A stretch of 64,000 bases of DNA from Streptomyces bikiniensis (GTDB lineage Bacteria; Actinomycetota; Actinomycetes; Streptomycetales; Streptomycetaceae), in assembly GCA_000716465.1 (NCBI GenBank), contig JNWL01000027.1, positions 32,121-96,120 of the forward strand. Direction: 5' to 3'. Positions 8,200 through 16,700 of the stretch are shown piece after piece; the stretch's first letter is position 1, and each line of letters begins with the position of its first letter. The position numbers and the translations under genes were made by a program. The notes below the pieces were generated by a model, which had not been told where the DNA came from, did not search any database, and was given only the letters and a program-made list of their open reading frames with translations.

Positions 8200-10212
8200 A
8201 TGACTGAGCGCCAGAAGGACCGTCCGTGGCTCATGCGGACGTACGCCGGTCACTCGACCGCCGAGGCGTCCAACGAGTTGTACCGGCGCAACCTCGCCAA
8301 GGGTCAGACCGGCCTCTCGGTCGCCTTCGACCTGCCGACGCAGACGGGATACGACCCCGACCACATCCTCGCCCGCGGCGAGGTCGGCCGGGTCGGGGTC
8401 CCCGTCTCGCACCTCGGTGACATGCGCCGGCTGTTCCAGGACATCCCCCTGGAGCAGATGAACACCTCGATGACGATCAACGCCACGGCGATGTGGCTCC
8501 TGGCGCTCTACCAGGTGGTCGCCGAGGAGCAGGGCGCGGACGTCACCAGGCTCCAGGGCACCACCCAGAACGACATCGTGAAGGAGTACCTGTCGCGCGG
8601 GACGCACGTCTTCCCGCCCGGCCCCTCCCTCCGCCTCACGACGGACATGATCACCTACACGGTGAACAACATCCCGAAGTGGAACCCGATCAACATCTGC
8701 AGCTACCACCTGCAGGAGGCCGGGGCCACTCCGGTCCAGGAGATCTCGTACGCGATGTCCACCGCCATCGCGGTGCTCGACGCGGTCCGGGACTCCGGCC
8801 AGGTCCCCGAGGACCGCTTCGGCGAGGTGGTCGCCCGCATCTCGTTCTTCGTGAACGCGGGCGTCCGCTTCATCGAGGAGATGTGCAAGATGCGCGCCTT
8901 CGGGCGCATCTGGGACAAGGTCACCCGCGAGCGGTACGGCATCGAGAACGCCAAGCAGCGCCGGTTCCGCTACGGCGTGCAGGTCAACTCGCTCGGTCTG
9001 ACCGAGGCCCAGCCGGAGAACAACGTCCAGCGGATCGTCCTGGAGATGCTGGCCGTCACCCTCTCCAAGGACGCCCGCGCGCGGGCCGTCCAGCTCCCCG
9101 CCTGGAACGAGGCCCTGGGCCTGCCCCGGCCCTGGGACCAGCAGTGGTCGCTCCGCATCCAGCAGGTGCTCGCCCACGAGTCCGACCTCCTGGAGTACGA
9201 GGACATCTTCGCCGGCTCGCACGTCGTCGAGGCCAAGGTGGACGCCCTCGTCGAGGAGTGCCTGGCCGAGATCGACCGGATCCAGGAGATGGGCGGCGCG
9301 ATGGCCGCCGTCGAGTCCGGCTACCTCAAGTCGCAGCTCGTCTCCTCGCACGCCGAGCGGCGCGCCCGGATCGAGGCCGGCGAGGAGAAGATCGTCGGCG
9401 TCAACATCTTCCAGTCGACCGAGGAGAACCCCCTCACCGCCGACCTGGACACCGCCATCATGACGGTGGACCCGGCGAACGAGGCGCGGGTCGTCGCCGC
9501 CCTCCACGAGTGGCGCGACAACCGCGACGAGACCCGCGCCCAGGAGTCCCTGGCGGCGCTGAAGGCGACGGCGGCCGGCGACGGCAACCTCTTCGCCGCC
9601 ACCCTGGAGTGCGCGCGTGCGGGCGTCACCACCGGGGAGTGGGCCTGGGCGCTGCGGGACGTCTTCGGCGAGTTCCGCGCCCCCACGGGCGTCTCCTCCG
9701 CCCCGGTCGCGGTGACGGCCGAGGCCGGCACGCCGCTGGCCCTCGTGCGGGAGAAGGCGGCGCGGACCGCCGAGGAGCTGAACGCCGGGCGGCTGCGGCT
9801 GCTCGTCGGAAAGCCCGGCCTGGACGGGCACTCCAACGGGGCCGAGCAGATCGCCGTACGCGCGCGTGACGCCGGTTTCGAGGTGGTCTACCAGGGGATC
9901 CGGCTGACCCCCGAGCAGATCGTCAACGCGGCCCTGGCCGAGGACGTGCACTGCGTGGGCCTGTCGATCCTCTCCGGCTCGCACGCCGAGCTGGTCCCGG
10001 ACGTCCTCGACCGCCTCCGCGAGGCGGGCGCGGCCGACATCCCGGTCATCGTCGGCGGGATCATCCCGAACGCCGACGCCGCAGAACTGAAGCGCGCGGG
10101 TGTGGCCGCCGTCTTCACACCGAAGGACTTCGGTATCACGGAGATCATCGGCCGTATCGTCGACGAGATCCGGAAAGCGAACAAGCTCGATCCCCTGGAG
10201 GTCCCCGCATGA
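8200..10212 (+). CDS. ecm: Ethylmalonyl-CoA mutase, coenzyme B12 dependent
   Basis: The 670-residue protein has an N-terminal methylmalonyl-CoA-mutase type barrel and a C-terminal cobalamin-binding domain. That domain holds the DxHxxG motif (D542, H544, G547) that supplies the lower axial histidine. By context it is ethylmalonyl-CoA mutase (the meaA product), converting ethylmalonyl-CoA to methylsuccinyl-CoA; the fused single-chain layout fits MeaA rather than the MutAB heterodimer. It starts 14 bases after ccr and its stop overlaps the next start (ATGA), so the genes are surely co-translated. A B12 supply is required; no B12 gene or riboswitch is nearby. Confidence 0.94.
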   Translation: MTERQKDRPWLMRTYAGHSTAEASNELYRRNLAKGQTGLSVAFDLPTQTGYDPDHILARGEVGRVGVPVSHLGDMRRLFQDIPLEQMNTSMTINATAMWLLALYQVVAEEQGADVTRLQGTTQNDIVKEYLSRGTHVFPPGPSLRLTTDMITYTVNNIPKWNPINICSYHLQEAGATPVQEISYAMSTAIAVLDAVRDSGQVPEDRFGEVVARISFFVNAGVRFIEEMCKMRAFGRIWDKVTRERYGIENAKQRRFRYGVQVNSLGLTEAQPENNVQRIVLEMLAVTLSKDARARAVQLPAWNEALGLPRPWDQQWSLRIQQVLAHESDLLEYEDIFAGSHVVEAKVDALVEECLAEIDRIQEMGGAMAAVESGYLKSQLVSSHAERRARIEAGEEKIVGVNIFQSTEENPLTADLDTAIMTVDPANEARVVAALHEWRDNRDETRAQESLAALKATAAGDGNLFAATLECARAGVTTGEWAWALRDVFGEFRAPTGVSSAPVAVTAEAGTPLALVREKAARTAEELNAGRLRLLVGKPGLDGHSNGAEQIAVRARDAGFEVVYQGIRLTPEQIVNAALAEDVHCVGLSILSGSHAELVPDVLDRLREAGAADIPVIVGGIIPNADAAELKRAGVAAVFTPKDFGITEIIGRIVDEIRKANKLDPLEVPA

Positions 10213-11183
10213 CCAGCCCCGCGTCCCCCGTGAACCGGCTGCGCCCCCGCCGTTCCTGCCTGGCGGTCCCCGGCTCCAACCCGCGCTTCCTGGAGAAGGC
10301 CCAGGGCCTCGCCGCCGACCAGGTCTTCCTGGACCTGGAGGACGCCTGCGCCCCGCTGGCCAAGCCCGAGGCCCGGCACACCATCGTGAAGTTCCTGAAC
10401 GAGGGCGACTGGACCGGCAAGACGCGCGTGGTCCGCGTGAACGACTGGACGACCCACTGGACGTACCGGGACGTCGTCACGGTCGTCGAGGGCGCCGGCC
10501 AGAACCTCGACTGCATCATGCTGCCGAAGGTCCAGGACGCGCAGCAGATCGTCGCGCTCGACCTGCTCCTCACCCAGATCGAGAAGACCATGGGCTTCGA
10601 GGTCGGCAAGATCGGCATCGAGGCGCAGATCGAGAACGCGCAGGGCCTGACCAACGTCAACGCCATCGCGCAGGCCTCCCAGCGCGTCGAGACGATCATC
10701 TTCGGCCCGGCCGACTTCATGGCCTCCATCAACATGAAGTCGCTGGTCGTGGGCGAGCAGCCGCCCGGCTACCCGGCCGACGCGTACCACCACATCCTGA
10801 TGAGCATCCTGATGGCCGCCCGCGCCAACAACCTCCAGGCGATCGACGGCCCCTACCTCCAGATCCGCAACCAGGAGGGCTACAAGGCCGTGGCGCAGCG
10901 CGCCGCCGCCCTGGGCTTCGACGGCAAGTGGGTGCTGCACCCGGACCAGGTCGCCGCCGCGAACGAGATCTTCTCGCCCTCGCAGGAGGACTACGACCAC
11001 GCCGAGCTGATCCTCGACGCGTACGACTACTACACGTCCGAGGCCGGCGGGAAGAAGGGCTCCGCGATGCTCGGCGACGAGATGATCGACGAGGCCTCCC
11101 GCAAGATGGCCCTGGTCATCTCCGGCAAGGGCCGCGCCGCCGGCATGCAGCGCACCGGCAAGTTCGAGATCCCGGAGGCCTGA
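10209..11183 (+). CDS. mcl: L-malyl-CoA/beta-methylmalyl-CoA lyase
   Basis: The 324-residue protein belongs to the HpcH/HpaI-CitE family. RRSCLAVPGSNPRFLEKA opens the TIM barrel, FLDLEDACAP holds the metal/CoA-binding acidic pair, and the GIEAQIENAQGL and FGPADFMASI segments follow. In this operon it should cleave beta-methylmalyl-CoA to glyoxylate and propionyl-CoA, and may also act on malyl-CoA. Its ATG overlaps the stop of ecm by four bases. The alternative, a citrate lyase beta chain, is unlikely because no citrate lyase partner genes exist here. Confidence 0.92.
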   Translation: MTSPASPVNRLRPRRSCLAVPGSNPRFLEKAQGLAADQVFLDLEDACAPLAKPEARHTIVKFLNEGDWTGKTRVVRVNDWTTHWTYRDVVTVVEGAGQNLDCIMLPKVQDAQQIVALDLLLTQIEKTMGFEVGKIGIEAQIENAQGLTNVNAIAQASQRVETIIFGPADFMASINMKSLVVGEQPPGYPADAYHHILMSILMAARANNLQAIDGPYLQIRNQEGYKAVAQRAAALGFDGKWVLHPDQVAAANEIFSPSQEDYDHAELILDAYDYYTSEAGGKKGSAMLGDEMIDEASRKMALVISGKGRAAGMQRTGKFEIPEA

Positions 11184-11188
11184 GTCCG

Positions 11189-11713
11189 ATGCAGTTCGGC
11201 CGCACGTACGAAGAGTTCGAAGTCGGTGCCGTCTACAAGCACTGGCCCGGGAAGACGGTCACGGAGTACGACGACCACCTCTTCTGTCTGCTCACGATGA
11301 ACCACCATCCGCTGCACATGGACGTGAACTACGCCGAGAACACGACGGACTTCGGCAAGAACGTCGTCGTCGGCAACTACATCTACTCGCTGCTGCTCGG
11401 CATGTCCGTGCCGGACGTCTCCGGCAAGGCCATCGCCAATCTGGAGATCGAGTCGCTGCGGCACGTGGCGCCGACCTTCCACGGCGACACGATCTACGGC
11501 GAGACGACGGTCCTCGACAAGACCCCGTCGAAGTCGAAGAACGACCGCGGCATCGTCTACGTCGAGACCAAGGGCTACAAGCAGGACGGCACCCTGGTGT
11601 GCGTCTTCCGCCGCAAGGTGATGGTCCCCACCGAGACGTACATCAAGGAGCGCGGCGGGGAGCAGCCCGGCCGCCCCACGCTCGTCGAGCCCTCCAAGAA
11701 GTCGGAGAAGTAG
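11189..11713 (+). CDS. mch: Mesaconyl-CoA hydratase, MaoC family
   Basis: This is a single hot-dog-fold MaoC-like hydratase of 174 residues. The segment YDDHLFCLLTMNHHPLHMD contains the Asp/His catalytic region and LRHVAPTFHGDTI is typical of the family. Its place between mcl and the acyl-CoA dehydrogenase indicates hydration of mesaconyl-C1-CoA to beta-methylmalyl-CoA. It is about half the size of the well-studied Rhodobacter enzyme, which contains two such domains, so the actinobacterial form may act as a dimer. The ATG at 11189 lies five bases after the mcl stop. Confidence 0.88.
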   Translation: MQFGRTYEEFEVGAVYKHWPGKTVTEYDDHLFCLLTMNHHPLHMDVNYAENTTDFGKNVVVGNYIYSLLLGMSVPDVSGKAIANLEIESLRHVAPTFHGDTIYGETTVLDKTPSKSKNDRGIVYVETKGYKQDGTLVCVFRRKVMVPTETYIKERGGEQPGRPTLVEPSKKSEK

Positions 11714-11715
11714 TC

Positions 11716-12921
11716 ATGGCGCGACTCGCCCAGACCCACGGTCTGACCGATGTCCAGCAGGAGATCCTCGCCACCGTCCGGGACTTCGTCGACAAGGAGA
11801 TCATCCCGGTCGCGACGGACCTGGAGCACCGCGACGAGTACCCCCAGCAGATCGTGGACGGGCTCAAGGAGCTCGGCGTCTTCGGCCTGATGATCCCCGA
11901 GGAGTACGGGGGCCTGGGCGAGTCGCTGCTCACCTACGCGCTGTGCGTGGAGGAGATCGCCCGCGGCTGGATGTCGGTCTCCGGCATCATCAACACCCAC
12001 TTCATCGTGGCGTACATGCTCAAGCAGCACGGCACTCAGGAGCAGAAGGAGTACTTCCTTCCGCGGATGGCGGCCGGCGAGACGCGCGGCGCCTTCTCGA
12101 TGTCGGAGCCGGCCCTCGGCTCGGACGTGTCGGCCATCACGTCGAAGGCGGTGAGGGACGGCGACGAGTACGTCCTCAACGGCCAGAAGATGTGGCTGAC
12201 GAACGGCGGCACCTCCTCGCTGGTGGCCGTCCTGGTCCGGAGTGACGAAGGACACCCCGAGGGCACCGCGCCCCACAAGTCGATGACGACCTTCCTCGTC
12301 GAGAAGGAGCCCGGCTTCGGAGAGGTCCGCCCCGGCCTCACCATCCCCGGGAAGATCGACAAGATGGGCTACAAGGGCGTCGACACGACCGAGCTCATCA
12401 TGGACGGACTGCGCATTCCGGCCAATCGTGTGCTCGGTGGGGAGACCGGCCGAGGGTTTTACCAAATGATGGACGGTGTCGAGGTCGGGCGCGTGAACGT
12501 GGCGGCCCGTGGTTGCGGCGTCGCTCAGCGTGCGTTCGAGCTGGGCGTCTCGTACGCCCAGCAGCGTCACACTTTCGGCAAGCCCATCGCCCAGCACCAG
12601 GCGATCCAGTTCAAGCTGGCCGAAATGGCTACCAAGGTCGAGGCCGCTCATGCGATGATGGTCAACGCAGCACGCAAAAAGGACTCCGGGGAACGAAACG
12701 ACCTCGAAGCAGGGATGGCGAAGTACCTCGCCTCCGAGTACTGCAAGGAGGTCGTCGAGGACGCCTTCCGTATCCACGGTGGATACGGGTTCTCGAAGGA
12801 GTACGAGATCGAGCGCCTCTACCGCGAGGCGCCGATGCTGCTCATCGGTGAAGGTACCGCCGAGATCCAGAAAATGATCATTGGTCGTCGGCTGCTCGAG
12901 GAGTACCGATTCCAGGGATGA
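11716..12921 (+). CDS. mcd: Methylsuccinyl-CoA dehydrogenase (acyl-CoA dehydrogenase family)
   Basis: The 401-residue flavoprotein has the standard acyl-CoA dehydrogenase layout: a helical N-terminal part, the FAD segment MSEPALGSDVSAITSKA, and a C-terminal FRIHGGYGFSKEYEIERLYR segment. In the operon it should oxidise methylsuccinyl-CoA to mesaconyl-C1-CoA, passing electrons to ETF. It starts two bases after mch and is the last gene of the five-gene block. On sequence alone it could be a short-chain or glutaryl-CoA type dehydrogenase; context decides. The 3' third (about 12430-12700) uses somewhat more AT-ending codons than its neighbours. Confidence 0.88.
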   Translation: MARLAQTHGLTDVQQEILATVRDFVDKEIIPVATDLEHRDEYPQQIVDGLKELGVFGLMIPEEYGGLGESLLTYALCVEEIARGWMSVSGIINTHFIVAYMLKQHGTQEQKEYFLPRMAAGETRGAFSMSEPALGSDVSAITSKAVRDGDEYVLNGQKMWLTNGGTSSLVAVLVRSDEGHPEGTAPHKSMTTFLVEKEPGFGEVRPGLTIPGKIDKMGYKGVDTTELIMDGLRIPANRVLGGETGRGFYQMMDGVEVGRVNVAARGCGVAQRAFELGVSYAQQRHTFGKPIAQHQAIQFKLAEMATKVEAAHAMMVNAARKKDSGERNDLEAGMAKYLASEYCKEVVEDAFRIHGGYGFSKEYEIERLYREAPMLLIGEGTAEIQKMIIGRRLLEEYRFQG

Positions 12922-13000
12922 TTGTCGCTTTTGAGCCGGTTTGGCCGCGAAGAAGATCACACCCTGTGTTCGTCTTCCGGCCTCCGACTCGGTTCCTGGC

Positions 13001-13031
13001 TTGCCCAGTTGCGCCCCGCAACCGATAGCAT
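13001..13031 (+). promoter_or_regulatory. Candidate promoter of psd-pssA
   Basis: TTGCCC at 13001-13006 and TAGCAT at 13026-13031 are separated by 19 bases. The spacer contains the inverted repeat GTTGCG-CCC-CGCAAC (13008-13022), a possible operator. It lies 58 bases before the psd start in an otherwise empty 168-base gap. Confidence 0.4.
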
Positions 13032-13089
13032 CGCCGGAAAGCCGCCGTCCCCGTTGCCTGCGCGGCATCATCCGCTACGAAGGTCATCC

Positions 13090-13746
13090 ATGCCCCACAG
13101 CCAAACCTCTGCACACCGCGACAGCCTCAAGGGCGTACGCCTCGCGCGCGGAGCATCGCCGTGGCTCCTGCCGACCGTCGCCACCGCGGCACTCAGCCTC
13201 GTGCGCGCCCGCAAGTCGCGGCGCGCCGCGGCCGTCGCCGTCCCGACCACCGCCCTCGCGGCCGGCATGCTGTGGTTCTTCCGCGACCCCGAGCGCGAGA
13301 TCGCTCGGGGCCGGGTCATCTCCCCCGCCGACGGCGTGGTGCAGAGCATCATGCCGTGGAAGGACGGACGCACCCGGGTCGCCATCTTCATGAGCCCCCT
13401 GAACGTCCACGTCAACCGCGCGCCGCTCGCCGGCACGGTGACGTCCGTGGAGCACGTCCCCGGTGGGTTCGTCCCGGCGTTCAACAAGGAGAGCGAGAAC
13501 AACGAGCGCGTCGTCTGGCACTTCGACACCGAGCTCGGCGACATCGAGATGGTCCAGATCGCGGGCGCCGTCGCCCGGCGCATCGTGCCGTACATCCCGC
13601 AGGGGACGAAGGTGGAGCAGGGCGACCGTATCGGCCTGATCCGCTTCGGCTCGCGCGTCGACATCTACCTCCCCGAGGGCGTCGAGGTCGCGGTCGAGGT
13701 CGGGCAGGTCACCACAGCGGGGGTGACTCGCATTGACCGTGATTGA
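13090..13746 (+). CDS. psd: Phosphatidylserine decarboxylase proenzyme
   Basis: This 218-residue protein is of the short, archaeal-type Psd class. SPADGVV holds the catalytic Asp/Ala region, IFMSPLNVHVNRAPLAG the conserved His, and FGSRVDIYLPEG the self-cleavage site. Cleavage before Ser188 would create the pyruvoyl cofactor and split the chain into beta and alpha subunits. It converts phosphatidylserine to phosphatidylethanolamine at the membrane. A hydrophobic segment at about residues 45-63 anchors it. Its end overlaps the start of pssA, the preceding enzyme of the same pathway. Confidence 0.92.
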   Translation: MPHSQTSAHRDSLKGVRLARGASPWLLPTVATAALSLVRARKSRRAAAVAVPTTALAAGMLWFFRDPEREIARGRVISPADGVVQSIMPWKDGRTRVAIFMSPLNVHVNRAPLAGTVTSVEHVPGGFVPAFNKESENNERVVWHFDTELGDIEMVQIAGAVARRIVPYIPQGTKVEQGDRIGLIRFGSRVDIYLPEGVEVAVEVGQVTTAGVTRIDRD

Positions 13747-14605
13747 TCCCGACACACGGGCGGCCGACTGGGCCGCCGACGCCGAGACCGACGCGGCCGA
13801 AGAGGCCGAGGAGATGCCGCTGTCGCTGAGGCTGTCCATAGCGGACGCCCTCACGCTCGGTAACGCCACGTGCGGATTCATGGCGGTGTACTTCACCACC
13901 ACCGGAATCCTCATCCCGCACCTGACGGGCAGCACGGAGACCGGCATGGCGCGCAACAGCGCCGCCACCGCCGTGATCCTCATGCTGTGCGCGGCGATCT
14001 TCGACCTCTTCGACGGGATCGTGGCGCGCAAGCTCCGCTCGTCCCCGATGGGCGCCGAGCTCGACAACCTGTCGGACCTGATCAGCTTCGGTCTGGCCCC
14101 GGCCTACTTCGTGCTCGTGTACGGGATGGTCGCGGACGACGCGCAGCAGAAGGTCTCGGCGGTGGCCGCGATCGTGGTGCTGCTCGCGGTGGTCCTCAGG
14201 CTCGCGAGATTCTCCTGCGTGACCATGAAGGACGGCATGTTCCAGGGCATGCCGAGCCCCTTCGGCGCGCTGACGGTGGTCTCGATCGTGCTCCTGGAGC
14301 TGCCGTTCATCCCGACGCTCCTCGCGATCATCGGGGTGGCCTGGCTGATGGTGAGCCGGGTCGAGTACCCGAAGCCGCGCGGTGTGCTCGCGGTGGCGAT
14401 GCTCTCCTGGATCGTCGGCGCGATGGGCATGCTGGCGGCCTGGGCGTTCGACGCCCCGGGCGGGCAGTTCCTGCTCCAGACCGGCTGCGCGCTCCAGGTC
14501 GTGATGGGCGCCGTGATCCCCCTCTTCGCGACGGCCCGCCGGGTGAACACCTTCCGCGACAACCGGCGCGAGAGCCGGGAGGCGCGGGCGGCCCAGCTGC
14601 CGTAG
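13733..14605 (+). CDS. pssA: CDP-diacylglycerol-serine O-phosphatidyltransferase
   Basis: The 290-residue integral membrane protein carries the CDP-alcohol phosphotransferase motif in DGIVARK...GAELDNLSD (about residues 89-110) and several hydrophobic segments after it. It makes phosphatidylserine from CDP-diacylglycerol and serine, the substrate of psd just upstream. The start is a TTG at 13733, overlapping psd by 14 bases; a G-rich site at 13716-13722 is well spaced for it. A GTG two codons later is the alternative. The gene ends 16 bases before a strong terminator. Confidence 0.92.
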   Translation: MTVIDPDTRAADWAADAETDAAEEAEEMPLSLRLSIADALTLGNATCGFMAVYFTTTGILIPHLTGSTETGMARNSAATAVILMLCAAIFDLFDGIVARKLRSSPMGAELDNLSDLISFGLAPAYFVLVYGMVADDAQQKVSAVAAIVVLLAVVLRLARFSCVTMKDGMFQGMPSPFGALTVVSIVLLELPFIPTLLAIIGVAWLMVSRVEYPKPRGVLAVAMLSWIVGAMGMLAAWAFDAPGGQFLLQTGCALQVVMGAVIPLFATARRVNTFRDNRRESREARAAQLP

Positions 14606-14620
14606 CGGACGGTGCGTGTA

Positions 14621-14663
14621 CGGAAGGGCCCCGAGAGGCGAACAGCCTCTCGGGGCCCTTCCG
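14621..14663 (+). terminator. Strong terminator after pssA
   Basis: CGGAAGGGCCCCGAGAGGC and its exact complement form a perfect 19-bp stem with loop GAACA, beginning 16 bases after the pssA stop. It also lies just after the 3' end of the convergent GNAT gene and so could act on both strands. Confidence 0.9.
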
Positions 14664-14669
14664 CGTGCC

Positions 14670-15689
14670 CTAGCCGAGCCGCTTGTAGTAGAGCGTGGTC
14701 GCGCGGAGGGCTCCGGCCGGGTCGGCGGCGTAGTCCGGAATCGTTCCGGCGGCGGTCCAGCCCGTGCCCCGGTAGAGGCGCTCGGCCGGGCTGCCGGTCT
14801 GGGTGTCCAGGACGAGCAGGGTCAGACCGGTGGCGGCGGCGTGCGCCTCGGCCGCGGCGAGCAGCCGTCGTCCGAGGCCCCGGCCCCGGGCGGACCGGTG
14901 GACCAGGAGCCGGGCGATCTCGCCCCGGTGCCGGCCGTTGGCGGCGCCGGTACGGACGAGGGTGACGGCCCCGACGGGGCGCCCGTCGGCGTCCAGGGCC
15001 GCCCAGACGTCCCGTACGCCCTCTTCGGCCTCCCCGGCGGCCCGGAGCCACCAGGAGGCCGCCTCGGCGGCTTCCAGGGGCGTGAGGAAGCCGACGGAGG
15101 CGCCGCCGTCCACGGCGTCCACGAGGAGCGCGGCGAGGCCGTCGGCGGCGTGGGCGCGGACGGCGTCGGGGGTGAGGCGCTCGACGCGGTCCGCCGCGAG
15201 CGGCTTCTCCAGGCAGAGGAGGCCGGGACGGGGGTCCCAGGAGGGGGCGGTCGCGAAGCCGAGGCTCCGGTAGAGGGCCAGCGGCTCCCGCCGCCGGTCC
15301 CAGACCGTGAGCCGCACGGAGGACGCCCCGAGGGCGGCGGCCCGGCGCAGGGCCTCGGCCACGAGGGCCCGCGCGAAGCCCTTCCGGCGCTCCCCCGGCT
15401 CGACCCAGAGGCGCTTGACCTCGGGCGCGCGCCCCGCGCGGGGAGCCTTCAGGACGACGCAGCCGACCGGGTGCTCCCCGCCGGGCGGGGTGGCGAGCAG
15501 GACCGTGTCGGCGGCGAACGCGGCGACCGGGTCCTCGGCCTCCCCGCGGTAGACGGCCGGGAGCTCGGCGACCGTCGCCACGGGCGTCCCCTTCTCGGCC
15601 TGGTTGGCCAGGTGGTAGGCGCCCAGCAGGCCGGCGAGGTGCGGGTGGGAGCGGTTCTCCTCGATGAGCGGAGCGGTGTGCGGCTTCAT
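14670..15689 (-). CDS. Tandem GNAT N-acetyltransferase
   Basis: Two GNAT domains lie in one 339-residue chain. The first (about residues 1-165) has the acetyl-CoA loop in RLWVEPGERRKGFARAL. The second (about 170-339) has RLLVHRSARGRGLGRRLL, followed by LYRGTGW. Both pyrophosphate loops look intact, so either half could bind acetyl-CoA. The acceptor is unknown; small molecules and antibiotics are both plausible. The gene is transcribed alone toward pssA. Confidence 0.85.
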   Translation of the reverse strand: MKPHTAPLIEENRSHPHLAGLLGAYHLANQAEKGTPVATVAELPAVYRGEAEDPVAAFAADTVLLATPPGGEHPVGCVVLKAPRAGRAPEVKRLWVEPGERRKGFARALVAEALRRAAALGASSVRLTVWDRRREPLALYRSLGFATAPSWDPRPGLLCLEKPLAADRVERLTPDAVRAHAADGLAALLVDAVDGGASVGFLTPLEAAEAASWWLRAAGEAEEGVRDVWAALDADGRPVGAVTLVRTGAANGRHRGEIARLLVHRSARGRGLGRRLLAAAEAHAAATGLTLLVLDTQTGSPAERLYRGTGWTAAGTIPDYAADPAGALRATTLYYKRLG

Positions 15690-15784
15690 GGGGCGAGCTT
15701 CACACCGGCTTGTTTCCGGGAGATGACGATCTCCCCGGAGGGCTTCCGGGGTGGCGCTTCCCGGGGGCTTCTAGGCTGGCGCCC

Positions 15785-16618
15785 ATGCGTGTACTGGTCG
15801 CGGGCGCCACGGGCGCCGTGGGTCGTCAGCTCGTGCCGCGCCTGGAGGCGGCGGGCCACGAGGTCGTGGGGATCTCCCGGCGCGGTCCGCGCCCGGTGGA
15901 CGTGCTCGACGCGGAGGCGGTGCGGCGGGCCGTGGCCGAGGCCGCGCCGGACGCGGTGGTGCACCAGCTCACCGACCTGGGCCGGGCGGACGGGGCCGCG
16001 AACAACCGGGTCCGCGTCGAGGGCACCCGGAACCTGGTGGACGCGGCGCGGGAGGCCGGGGTCCGGCGGATCGTGGCGCAGTCGATCTCCTGGGCGTACG
16101 CGCCCGGGGACGCGCCCGCCGACGAGTCCGTGCCGCTCGACCCGACGGAGGAGCCGCCCCGGTCCCGGATCGTCGCCGGGGTGCGCGCCCTGGAGTCGGC
16201 GGTGGCCGAGCTGCCGGAGGCGGTGGTCCTGCGGTACGGGATCCTCTACGGGCCCGGCACCTGGTACGCGCCGGGCGGCGCCGTCGCCGCCGCGCTCGCC
16301 GGGGACCCGGGGGCGCGGTTCCTGGGGAGCACGGCGGCCGACGGTTCGGTCGGCTCCTTCGTGCACGTCGGGGACGCCGCCGAAGCGGCCGTACGGGCCC
16401 TGGAGTGGCCCCCGGGCGCGTACAACGTGGTGGACGACGAGCCCGCCCCCGGCCACGCCTGGCTGCCGGTCCTGGCCGAGGCGCTGGGCGTTCCGGCGCC
16501 CGGCCGGACGGAGGGGCGGACGCCGTGGGCCCGGGGCGCGGTGAACGCCCGGGCCCGTGCGCTCGGCTGGGCCCCGGCCCGCCCGTCCTGGCGGACGGGC
16601 TTCGCGGACCAGGGCTGA
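15785..16618 (+). CDS. NAD-dependent epimerase/dehydratase family protein
   Basis: The 277-residue protein starts with a Rossmann glycine motif, VLVAGATGAVG (residues 3-13), and keeps the extended-SDR pattern. The usual active-site YxxxK is not clear; SWAYAPGDAPADES occupies that area, as in atypical SDR proteins related to nucleoside-diphosphate-sugar epimerases and NmrA-like proteins. The enzyme may therefore not be a classical oxidoreductase. The ATG at 15785 begins the Rossmann strand directly. Substrate unknown. Confidence 0.8.
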   Translation: MRVLVAGATGAVGRQLVPRLEAAGHEVVGISRRGPRPVDVLDAEAVRRAVAEAAPDAVVHQLTDLGRADGAANNRVRVEGTRNLVDAAREAGVRRIVAQSISWAYAPGDAPADESVPLDPTEEPPRSRIVAGVRALESAVAELPEAVVLRYGILYGPGTWYAPGGAVAAALAGDPGARFLGSTAADGSVGSFVHVGDAAEAAVRALEWPPGAYNVVDDEPAPGHAWLPVLAEALGVPAPGRTEGRTPWARGAVNARARALGWAPARPSWRTGFADQG

Positions 16619-16620
16619 GC

Positions 16621-16695
16621 GGGCCGGGACCGAGCAGGCCGGGGCCGAGCGGACCGGGACCAAGCGGGCCGGGGCCGAGCGGGCCGGGGCCGACG
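16621..16695. repeat. 15-bp tandem repeat, five copies
   Basis: Five head-to-tail copies of a 15-base unit close to GGGCCGGGGCCGAGC begin two bases after the epimerase stop and end six bases before the 3' end of livK. Copies differ by one to three bases. The unit length keeps reading frames open, which explains spurious long frames here. Confidence 0.85.
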
Positions 16696-16700
16696 GCCGG

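Noticed and set aside
6848..12921. Part of a polyketide gene cluster because ccr is present
   Set aside because: The full set of ethylmalonyl-CoA pathway genes and the adjacent phospholipid genes indicate primary metabolism, and no PKS genes are in the window.
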